From assembly GCA_964429245.1 (NCBI GenBank), contig CAYSBE010000010.1:1-37294 (forward strand): a stretch of 37,294 nt of DNA, written 5' to 3'. A program made the translations under genes and the position numbers. The stretch is from CAYSBE01 sp964429245. Its GTDB lineage: Bacteria > Bacteroidota > Bacteroidia > UKL13-3. Shown piece by piece: positions 7,556 to 13,435 of this stretch (the first letter of the stretch is position 1; the number at the start of each line of letters is the position of its first letter). The notes below the pieces were generated by a model. It had not been told where the DNA came from, ran no database searches, and worked only from the letters and a program-made list of their open reading frames with translations.

Positions 7556-7909
7556 ATGACTGAAAACGAAACAAGTATAGAATCAACCAAACCCCTTCGC
7601 ACTTTTGTAGATGTGCAGAATGAGGCCATACAGGTATTGCAAACCGTATATGATCCGGAAATTCCCGTAAATATTTACGAACTAGGTTTGATATACGAAG
7701 TAAATGTAAGTAATGATTTGAACATTGAAATCATCATGTCGCTTACCTCGCCATTTTGCCCGGCAGCACAAAGTATGCCTGCCGAAATAAAAGAAAAGCT
7801 TGGTGCCATGGAAGGTGTAAAAGAAGTAGACGTGAAAGTGGTATTTGAACCACCTTGGTCGCAAGACTTGATGAGCGAAAGCGCCAAGTTGCAACTTGGG
7901 TTTATGTAG
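7556..7909 (+). CDS. sufT: SUF system protein SufT-like (DUF59/MIP18 family)
   Basis: 117-aa protein of the DUF59 (MIP18, PaaD-like) family, which acts in maturation of Fe-S proteins. Signature YDPEIPVNIYELGLIYEV, then LTSPFCPAAQSMPAEI with the conserved cysteine, and VFEPPWSQDLMSESAKLQLG at the C terminus. It closes the suf cluster, 24 bp after sufE, and is followed by a strong terminator. The symbol sufT is used for this neighbour in SUF operons; the exact biochemical role in this organism is inferred. Confidence 0.9.
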   Translation: MTENETSIESTKPLRTFVDVQNEAIQVLQTVYDPEIPVNIYELGLIYEVNVSNDLNIEIIMSLTSPFCPAAQSMPAEIKEKLGAMEGVKEVDVKVVFEPPWSQDLMSESAKLQLGFM

Positions 7910-7918
7910 AAAAAGATT

Positions 7919-7945
7919 AAAGCCGGTTTTGCCGGCTTTTTTTAT
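7919..7945 (+). terminator. Rho-independent terminator after sufT
   Basis: Stem AAAGCCGG (7919-7926) / CCGGCTTT (7932-7939), loop TTTTG, followed by TTTTT. Ends the sufE-sufT transcript. Confidence 0.9.
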
Positions 7946-7986
7946 TGGCTATTTCTTGTTACCCTATGACAATATTTATTGAATGC

Positions 7987-8021
7987 ATTAAGTTTTTCAC
8001 TAAAAATAATGTAAACGGCAT
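7987..8021 (-). pseudogene. Truncated GIY-YIG gene fragment at the assembly gap
   Basis: Bases 7987-8021 are identical to 8414-8448, the 5' coding part of the complete GIY-YIG gene. Read on the minus strand it gives the start (AVYIIFSEKLN), then leaves the homologous sequence and stops after 14 unrelated codons at 7942. The right side of the gap (8122-8176) matches the continuation 8449-8503 exactly, so if no base is missing in the gap, this is a GIY-YIG copy cut off after about a dozen codons. The gap makes it impossible to exclude more sequence between them. Confidence 0.7.
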
Positions 8022-8121
8022 NNNNNNNNNNNNNNNNNNNNNNNNNNNNNNNNNNNNNNNNNNNNNNNNNNNNNNNNNNNNNNNNNNNNNNNNNNNNNNN
8101 NNNNNNNNNNNNNNNNNNNNN
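8022..8121. other. Assembly gap of 100 N
   Basis: Exactly 100 N. Left flank ends at the equivalent of 8448 and right flank starts at the equivalent of 8449 of the intact copy, so the two contigs abut within a repeat. The right-hand match is exactly 55 bp, the same length as the overlap at the other gap, which suggests a break at a repeat k-mer. The number of N is probably arbitrary. Confidence 0.9.
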
Positions 8122-8208
8122 ATTGCATAAAACAAGAAAGCCCCGCAAAAGCGAGGCAATTTTGTCGGGGTGGCAGTCCCGCCATTGGCGGGATACGGCC
8201 ACCACATC
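8122..8208 (-). pseudogene. Altered duplicate of the tRNA-Pro 3' half
   Basis: Minus-strand reading gives GATGTGG-T-GGCCGTA (8194-8208; 14 of 15 bases equal to tRNA-Pro 8514-8528). A 17-bp palindrome TCCCGCCAATGGCGGGA (8177-8193) stands in place of the 10-base T-arm segment. The tRNA 3' end and trailing hairpin (8122-8176) are identical to 8449-8503. The copy starts at the 3' strand of the anticodon stem, so it cannot make a tRNA. It overlaps the stop codon of the complete GIY-YIG gene (8207-8209), so the junction of the duplicated unit coincides with the end of that gene. Confidence 0.75.
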
Positions 8209-8455
8209 AGAATAGAATATTATTATCATTCAGAAATCTTTTGATGCCTCTGCCTTTGATTTTCTTTTCAAGCAATCTGGCCTCATTGATATCACTAACG
8301 TAGAAAGTATGAACTAGTTTCCATGGGATACCTCTAGCAGTAAACGTGCTGATACCGTGATTGTGCTGCATAACTCTGTTTTCGATGTCGTTAGTAAAAC
8401 CGACATAGAACTTATTAAGTTTTTCACTAAAAATAATGTAAACGGCATATTGCAT
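8207..8455 (-). CDS. GIY-YIG nuclease family protein
   Basis: 82-aa single-domain GIY-YIG endonuclease-like protein, typical length for the small bacterial (UPF0213/YhbQ-like) group. The motif halves are AVYIIF and FYVGFT, followed by the catalytic Arg in ENRVMQHN and the Glu in EARLLEKKIKG. The start is the ATG at 8455, 12 bases beyond the hairpin that terminates tRNA-Pro. It would be expressed only by read-through from the tRNA operon. It is flanked by the real tRNA-Pro on one side and an altered tRNA-Pro 3' half on the other. Function is unknown; homing- or repair-type nicking is the family expectation. Confidence 0.88.
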   Translation of the reverse strand: MQYAVYIIFSEKLNKFYVGFTNDIENRVMQHNHGISTFTARGIPWKLVHTFYVSDINEARLLEKKIKGRGIKRFLNDNNILF

Positions 8456-8462
8456 AAAACAA

Positions 8463-8486
8463 GAAAGCCCCGCAAAAGCGAGGCAA
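8463..8486 (-). terminator. Terminator hairpin between tRNA-Pro and GIY-YIG gene
   Basis: Minus strand GCCTCGC (8484-8478) / GCGGGGC (8473-8467), loop TTTT, followed by TTTCTTGTTTT. It lies 5 bases beyond the tRNA 3' end and 12 bases before the GIY-YIG ATG. An identical copy is at 8140-8157. Confidence 0.7.
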
Positions 8487-8491
8487 TTTTG

Positions 8492-8565
8492 TCGGGGTGG
8501 CAGGATTCGAACCTACGGCCTCCACATCCCAAATGTGGCGCGATACCAGGCTACGCTACACCCCG
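8492..8565 (-). tRNA. tRNA-Pro (anticodon TGG)
   Basis: 74-nt cloverleaf on the minus strand. Acceptor CGGGGTG / CACCCCG with discriminator A, D-arm GCGTAGCCTGGTATCGC, anticodon loop TTTGGGA with TGG in CCACATTTGGGATGTGG, and T-arm around GGTTCGAATC. CCA is not encoded. It is transcribed after tRNA-Ser from the promoter near 8726-8756. Confidence 0.95.
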
Positions 8566-8617
8566 AAAAGATATTTGATTTAAGGGATGCTAAACCCTTA
8601 ATTCGATTGAACTTAAG

Positions 8618-8707
8618 CGGAGAGAGAGGGATTCGAACCCTCGATACGAGTAAACCCCGTATGTCGGTTTAGCAAACCGGTGGTTTCAGCCACTCACCCA
8701 TCTCTCC
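8618..8707 (-). tRNA. tRNA-Ser (anticodon GCT)
   Basis: 90-nt class II tRNA on the minus strand. Acceptor GGAGAGA / TCTCTCC with discriminator G, anticodon loop TTGCTAA in CGGTTTGCTAAACCG, long variable arm around TACGGGGTTTACTCGTA, and T-arm GGGTTCGAATCCC. CCA is not encoded. A 7-bp hairpin TTAAGGG (8580-8586) / CCCTTAA (8595-8601) sits in the spacer before tRNA-Pro. Confidence 0.95.
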
Positions 8708-8725
8708 TTTATTTCAAAAGGACTG

Positions 8726-8756
8726 CAAATGTAAGGATACTGATCAATTGTGCAAA
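8726..8756 (-). promoter_or_regulatory. Promoter of the tRNA-Ser/tRNA-Pro operon
   Basis: On the minus strand, TTTG (8756-8753) and TACATTTG (8733-8726) fit the Bacteroidota -33/-7 consensus with a 19-bp spacer. The predicted start is about 12 bp before the tRNA-Ser 5' end. Confidence 0.75.
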
Positions 8757-8934
8757 TATTAATACATCTTTTTTAGGAATATCTTCTACGTAATACATTT
8801 AATCGGGATATGTGCATAAACAAAAGTCCAACAAAGTTGATTTTTACCAATTGATGATGCAACATTGTTATGGAAAATGTGTCTTATTGAAAATACATTT
8901 TTTACATTTCTCCAACCCTTAAATTCAAATAGCC

Positions 8935-11550
8935 ATGGCAAAGGACAAACCTGTAAATTACAAGTTCCGAGATCTAAAAATTTTTGGGTCTACAGAATGG
9001 CTGGCAAATAATGAGAAAAAATACCGGCTGGTTTATGATGAAGCAGAATGCACATTCATTTATTGTGAATTATCATTTTACAATAAAATGTTCGATGAAC
9101 AGAATTGGGATGTTAGGATCAGTTTAAAGTGTGTAAACAACCTAACAGGTGAAGAAGTATGTAGTTTAACTGCTGATAGGTTAATACGACAAGATGAAAA
9201 CATTGTTTATGTTAGAGAGGGTTGGGGAGTAAAAACTCCAGGTACCTATTGGAAAAAAGGTGTATACCGATGGGAAGCATGGATTGACAATATTTTTGTT
9301 GCAGAAAAATTATTCTACATAGAAGATCAGGGAATTGTATCTGACTCAGTAAATCCATATTTCAACATCAATGCCATTCGTTTATATGAAGGTCCGGATG
9401 CAAATGTGGTGAAGAAAGAACGTAAATATATGCTAAGATTTGGGAATGAGGAAACGAGGTATATATGGCTTGAGTTTTTAGCAGACAACCTAGTAAAAAA
9501 TGCAGATGAATGGCACTGTGAATTGTTCTTCTATTTTCGAACCCATTCCGGGCAATTAAAAGGAACAATTGAGAAGCTGCTCACCATTAATAAAAAAGAT
9601 AACACATTTGATTGTACTGTTGGTTGGGGCTCTGATCAAAAAGGAACTTGGGGAGACGATAGTTACTATATCGATATTGTTTTTATGGATCAACTTATTG
9701 CATCTGTTCCCTTTGAAGTAGGAAATGAATTTGTAGAAGATAAAGATGCAAACCGCATTGTAGCAGTAAAACCTAAATCAAAAATTGAACCGCTTACAAA
9801 ACCACAATCAACTAATGTTGATGGTGTAATTAAAGAACTTGATGCGTTAATAGGTTTAGATTCGATTAAGAAAAAAGTAAAAGAATATACAACCTATTTG
9901 AATTTTATAAAGCTCAGGCAAGAAAAAGGATTTGAAGATAAAGATCGCATAAACCTACATGCGGTATTTACTGGAAATCCGGGCACCGGAAAAACTACTG
10001 TGGCAAAGATGTTAGGTGAAATTTATGCAAAGCTTGGTTTGCTTAGTAAAGGACATGTGGTTGAAGCAGACCGCTCGGATTTAGTAGCTGAATACATTGG
10101 ACAGACAGCACCCAAGACAAAGGAAATTATTAAAAAAGCAAAGGGCGGTATTTTATTTATTGATGAAGCATATGCGCTTGCCCGTAAGAATGATGACTCA
10201 AAAGATTTTGGCAAAGAGGCAATTGAAATTGTATTGAAAGAAATGAGTGATGGCGATGGCGACATAGCCATTATTGTTGCCGGTTATCCTGAAGAAATGA
10301 GTACTTTCCTAGAATCTAACCCGGGTTTGAAATCACGTTTCAGTATGTACTATGATTTTCCTGATTATACCCCACAGGAGCTTATGTTGATTTCAGAATA
10401 TGCTTGCCGTCAAAAAGCAATTAATTTAAGTGCAGAGGCAAAGGATGTGCTGTACAAAAGATTGGTAGATGCATACAGAGAGCGAGACAAATCATTTGGT
10501 AATGCTAGGTATGTAAACACAATTTTAGATGAAGCAAAAATGAATATGGGGCTACGTATAATGCAATCAAATGATCCTGCTTCACTTGATGCTGACGCAT
10601 TATCAACACTAGCAGGAGATGACATTCACAAAATATTCAATTCTAAATTTAAAAGTATCGCAGACATTCCTGTTGATGAAGAGTTGTTGAAGTCGGCATT
10701 GAATGCGTTGAATATGATGATTGGTTTAGAAAACGTAAAAAAGGAAATCGAAGAGTTGGTTAAACTGGTACGTTTTTATAAAGAGATTGGTAAAGATATT
10801 CGTCAGTCGTTTTCATTGCATGCCGCATTTACAGGAAACCCCGGTACGGGAAAAACTACTGTTGCCAGGTTACTTGCCCAAATATATAAAGCATTGGGAA
10901 TTTTAGAACGAGGTAATTTAATTGAATGCGACAGGCAGGCATTGGTAGGTGGATACGTTGGCCAAACAGCCATAAAGACAACTGAAATACTGAATAAAGC
11001 AATGGGTGGTGTATTGTTTATTGATGAAGCTTATGCTTTAAGTGAAGGGGGCGAAAATGATTTTGGCAAAGAGGCGATTGAGACGATACTTAAGCGCATG
11101 GAAGATAGTAGAGGTGAGATTGTGGTAATCGTTGCAGGGTACACCGAGAATATGAAAAATTTTCTCGAATCGAATCCGGGTCTGAGATCAAGATTTGACA
11201 GGGAGCTGCACTTTGAGGATTACAATGCAGAACAATTATTTGACATTGCCTTAAAAATGTTTATGAGTAACAGCATTAAGCCGGATGATAAATCACGCGA
11301 GCATCTTAAAAATTATATGGAATTTATCCATAAAACAAGAAACAAGTATTTTGGAAATGCCCGTCAGGTAAGAAAATTAGTTGAAGAATCAATTAAAAAC
11401 CAGCATTTGCGATTGGCTAAGATTGAACCTTCTGAACGCACTTTAGATATGATACAAACGCTTTTGTTTGAAGATGTAGAAGAATTCAAAATAGATTACA
11501 ATGCTGCGGCATCATCTAAACCCACTATTGGTTTTAAGCCTAATTCATAA
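8935..11550 (+). CDS. Tandem CbxX/SpoVK-type AAA+ ATPase with duplicated N-terminal domain
   Basis: 871-aa cytoplasmic AAA+ protein. Two complete CbxX/CfqX-like modules: Walker A GNPGTGKT at 347-354 and 634-641, Walker B ILFIDEAYAL near 406 and VLFIDEAYAL near 693, and GNAR sensor regions in both. The first 270 residues hold two similar beta-rich units: KKYRL...GWGVKTPGTYWKKGVYRWEAW...VAEKLFYIED and RKYML...GWGSDQKGTWGDDSYYIDI...ASVPFEVGN, with no signal peptide. Related tandem AAA+ proteins occur with type VII secretion (EccA), phage and Rubisco activase (CbbX), but no such partner is nearby. Start ATG 8935. Upstream TACATTTC (8903-8910) is a one-mismatch -7 box. It stands alone between the tRNAs and a strong terminator. 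Substrate unknown. Confidence 0.9.
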   Translation: MAKDKPVNYKFRDLKIFGSTEWLANNEKKYRLVYDEAECTFIYCELSFYNKMFDEQNWDVRISLKCVNNLTGEEVCSLTADRLIRQDENIVYVREGWGVKTPGTYWKKGVYRWEAWIDNIFVAEKLFYIEDQGIVSDSVNPYFNINAIRLYEGPDANVVKKERKYMLRFGNEETRYIWLEFLADNLVKNADEWHCELFFYFRTHSGQLKGTIEKLLTINKKDNTFDCTVGWGSDQKGTWGDDSYYIDIVFMDQLIASVPFEVGNEFVEDKDANRIVAVKPKSKIEPLTKPQSTNVDGVIKELDALIGLDSIKKKVKEYTTYLNFIKLRQEKGFEDKDRINLHAVFTGNPGTGKTTVAKMLGEIYAKLGLLSKGHVVEADRSDLVAEYIGQTAPKTKEIIKKAKGGILFIDEAYALARKNDDSKDFGKEAIEIVLKEMSDGDGDIAIIVAGYPEEMSTFLESNPGLKSRFSMYYDFPDYTPQELMLISEYACRQKAINLSAEAKDVLYKRLVDAYRERDKSFGNARYVNTILDEAKMNMGLRIMQSNDPASLDADALSTLAGDDIHKIFNSKFKSIADIPVDEELLKSALNALNMMIGLENVKKEIEELVKLVRFYKEIGKDIRQSFSLHAAFTGNPGTGKTTVARLLAQIYKALGILERGNLIECDRQALVGGYVGQTAIKTTEILNKAMGGVLFIDEAYALSEGGENDFGKEAIETILKRMEDSRGEIVVIVAGYTENMKNFLESNPGLRSRFDRELHFEDYNAEQLFDIALKMFMSNSIKPDDKSREHLKNYMEFIHKTRNKYFGNARQVRKLVEESIKNQHLRLAKIEPSERTLDMIQTLLFEDVEEFKIDYNAAASSKPTIGFKPNS

Positions 11551-11577
11551 AAAAAGCGGCTTATGCCGCTTTTTTTA
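11549..11577. terminator. Bidirectional terminator between AAA+ ATPase and subtilase
   Basis: Stem AAAAAAGCGGC / GCCGCTTTTTT with loop TTAT (11561-11564). A and T runs on both sides let it serve both convergent genes. Confidence 0.9.
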
Positions 11578-11593
11578 TGAGGAAATTATTGAA

Positions 11594-13177
11594 TTATTTT
11601 CCCGAAGTAGTTATGGTTTCAGCTAATTTAATGGCTTGGTATGCATTTACAATACCTCCGGTTCTGCAAAGTTCAGTCATCTTTACTTTTTTCTTTGTTC
11701 CAGGTATCAATACTTTTCCTTTTACAGGTACTACAGATTTCATGATGATATCTTTTACCTGAATTGCACTTAGTTGTGGGTAATAACTCCATACCAATGC
11801 TGCAACACCGGCTGTAACAGGAGATGCCATACTGGTTCCGTTAAACGATGCATATTTCGATTCGGGAATACATGAATAAATATCTACACCGGGCGCAAAA
11901 ACGTCAACGGTTTGCTTGCCATAGTTTGAGAAATCAGCAGGGATATTTTTCCCAGATTTCCAGTTAGATGCACCCACTTCAAGCCAGCTGCTGGCAACAG
12001 CATTGTTTAGATAAATAGCCTTTGGGAAATTACTTGTTGTATCGGTGTTGTTGTTATCATTTCCTGCTGCATGTACCAGTAATACGCCTTTTTGCACAGC
12101 ATATGCTACTGCTTCATCTACAACACTCTTTTGAGGAGAGAAACCTTTACCAAAACTCATGTTTATTATTTTTGCACCATTATCAGCAGCGTATCTAATT
12201 GCATTGGCAATGTCTTTATCTCGTTCATCTCCATCAGGTACCACACGTAATACCATGATTTTTACATTGTCGGCAACGCCATTCATACCAATATTGTTAT
12301 TACGAACGGCAGCAATAATTCCTGCTACGTGAGTTCCGTGATCGCCTTTTGGTCCGCTAACCCGATTGCAGCCATAAAATCTTTCTGTAGCGTCATTTGG
12401 ATTGTCACCCACTTTGTTTCTTGGGTCAAAATCAACATTAAGATGATATTTAGTTGAGCCTTCAAAGTGCTCCAATCCTCCTTTTATTTGTTCTTTCAAT
12501 TCGGAAAGTTTAACTCCTTTTTTTACCAATTCTGTAACCTTTTTTGACAATGCCATCTCAATAGGGTCGGTTGATGTGAAGTCGGCAAGTTGTGCTGCAG
12601 TGGGATTTTCATTTCCTGCATACCGTTGCATTTTGCTGATGGTACTGATAAGTGATTTGTATAGATTTACATTACCTTGGGCCTCATTAAATCTTTTGGT
12701 TAATTCTTTTTTCGATTCTTGGTATTGTTTAAAATCAGCTGCATCTTTTTCATTTAATTTATCAACCTGAACACCTTCAAATCTTTTTTTACCCTCCCTC
12801 ACAATTCTGGTTAATTCCAACGTTTCTTCAACGATATCTCCACCGGGGCCACCTAAGAAACTCCAACCATTGATATCATCTACATACCCATTTTTATCGT
12901 CATCAATATTATTTCCGGGAATCTCTTTTTCATTTACCCAGATTACATCTTTAAGGTCTTCATGAGCTACCTCGGTTCCGCCATCAATAACTGCAACCAC
13001 AATAGTTGTAGATTTTTTATTGGTTAACAGTTCAGTATAGGCACGTTCTGTGCTCACTCCCGGTACTTTGTTTTTCTTGGCATCCAGATTAAACCAATTT
13101 TCAGGCGCTGATTTTTGTGCGAAAGCCACACTTCCTGTTATGGCTATGATTGCACTTAGTTTAAATATTTTTAGCAT
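11594..13177 (-). CDS. Secreted subtilisin-like serine protease (S8)
   Basis: 527-aa S8 peptidase from ATG 13177; the open frame reaches 13219 but only this start gives the signal peptide MLKIFKLSAIIAITGSVAFA. The catalytic triad is D65 in VAVIDGG, H280 in GDHGTHVAG and S449 in FNGTSMASP, with the oxyanion Asn in HAAGNDNN (373). Between Asp and His there is an unusually long, Lys/Glu-rich, probably helical insertion (about residues 115-245). I see no type IX sorting domain at the C terminus, so it is probably periplasmic or exported by another signal. The gene has its own -7 box at 13195-13202. Confidence 0.93.
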   Translation of the reverse strand: MLKIFKLSAIIAITGSVAFAQKSAPENWFNLDAKKNKVPGVSTERAYTELLTNKKSTTIVVAVIDGGTEVAHEDLKDVIWVNEKEIPGNNIDDDKNGYVDDINGWSFLGGPGGDIVEETLELTRIVREGKKRFEGVQVDKLNEKDAADFKQYQESKKELTKRFNEAQGNVNLYKSLISTISKMQRYAGNENPTAAQLADFTSTDPIEMALSKKVTELVKKGVKLSELKEQIKGGLEHFEGSTKYHLNVDFDPRNKVGDNPNDATERFYGCNRVSGPKGDHGTHVAGIIAAVRNNNIGMNGVADNVKIMVLRVVPDGDERDKDIANAIRYAADNGAKIINMSFGKGFSPQKSVVDEAVAYAVQKGVLLVHAAGNDNNNTDTTSNFPKAIYLNNAVASSWLEVGASNWKSGKNIPADFSNYGKQTVDVFAPGVDIYSCIPESKYASFNGTSMASPVTAGVAALVWSYYPQLSAIQVKDIIMKSVVPVKGKVLIPGTKKKVKMTELCRTGGIVNAYQAIKLAETITTSGK

Positions 13178-13194
13178 GTGTATAATGTATGTGC

Positions 13195-13202
13195 CAAAAC
13201 TA
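13195..13202 (-). promoter_or_regulatory. -7 box of the subtilase gene
   Basis: Minus-strand TAGTTTTG fits TAnnTTTG, about 18 bp before the ATG at 13177. No clear -33 TTTG was found. Its presence argues that the RNA upstream (13257-13355) is a separate transcript. Confidence 0.5.
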
Positions 13203-13256
13203 AGAAAATCTCGGAGCATTCATGATGTTTTATGATAAGTGGAAATAGAAAGGGTA

Positions 13257-13355
13257 TAAAAAAATGAAGCCCCCCGATTAAGGAGGGCTCCACCTAGCCT
13301 ATGAAACAATTGCACCTCTACTCATAGATGCAATACTTTAAATTCGTGTTGAATT
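13257..13355 (-). ncRNA. Candidate small non-coding RNA
   Basis: No coding frame, but a full transcription unit: promoter boxes at 13362-13391, about 100 nt of sequence, then a terminator hairpin AGCCC(TCC) / (GG)GGGCT (13290-13269) followed by eight T (13265-13258). In the body ATTGCATCT can pair with AGGTGCAAT (9 bp). The loop segment CTATGA can pair with the downstream TCATAG, which would make an H-type pseudoknot. The motif AGAGGTGC recalls lysine riboswitches but the rest does not fit. The family is not recognised. It could be a free sRNA or an attenuator leader of the subtilase gene; the separate subtilase -7 box favours a free RNA. Confidence 0.55.
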
Positions 13356-13361
13356 GTGTTA

Positions 13362-13391
13362 CAAACATAATGGGCTTTTTGAATTTTCAAA
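13362..13391 (-). promoter_or_regulatory. Promoter of the candidate sRNA
   Basis: Minus-strand TTTG (13391-13388) and TATGTTTG (13369-13362), spacer 18 bp, a good match to the Bacteroidota vegetative promoter. Predicted start near 13355. Confidence 0.65.
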
Positions 13392-13435
13392 AAAAATTTA
13401 TGTAAAAAATGAGATTAAATTTTTTTTAAAACTCA

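Noticed and set aside
7942..8229. Open frames spanning the N run (about 60-95 codons)
   Set aside because: They exist only because N is read as open codons; only the GIY-YIG start fragment and the tRNA remnant are supported.
2135..8565. Classical insertion sequence or integrative element
   Set aside because: No transposase, integrase or recombinase gene is present in the window; the inserted genes are GxxExxY, DUF4143 and GIY-YIG only.
8566..8617. Hairpin TTAAGGG/CCCTTAA between the two tRNAs as a terminator
   Set aside because: No T run follows on the minus strand, and the downstream tRNA-Pro lacks its own promoter, so it is more likely a spacer or processing structure.
11577..11762. Short plus-strand frame after the AAA+ gene terminator
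   Set aside because: It is antisense to the C-terminal part of the subtilase and lies after the terminator, with no family resemblance.
13257..13355. Lysine riboswitch (AGAGGTGC motif)
   Set aside because: Only the short AGAGGTGC element matches; the remaining lysine-riboswitch arms are absent, the unit is about half the needed length, and the downstream gene is a protease, not lysine metabolism.
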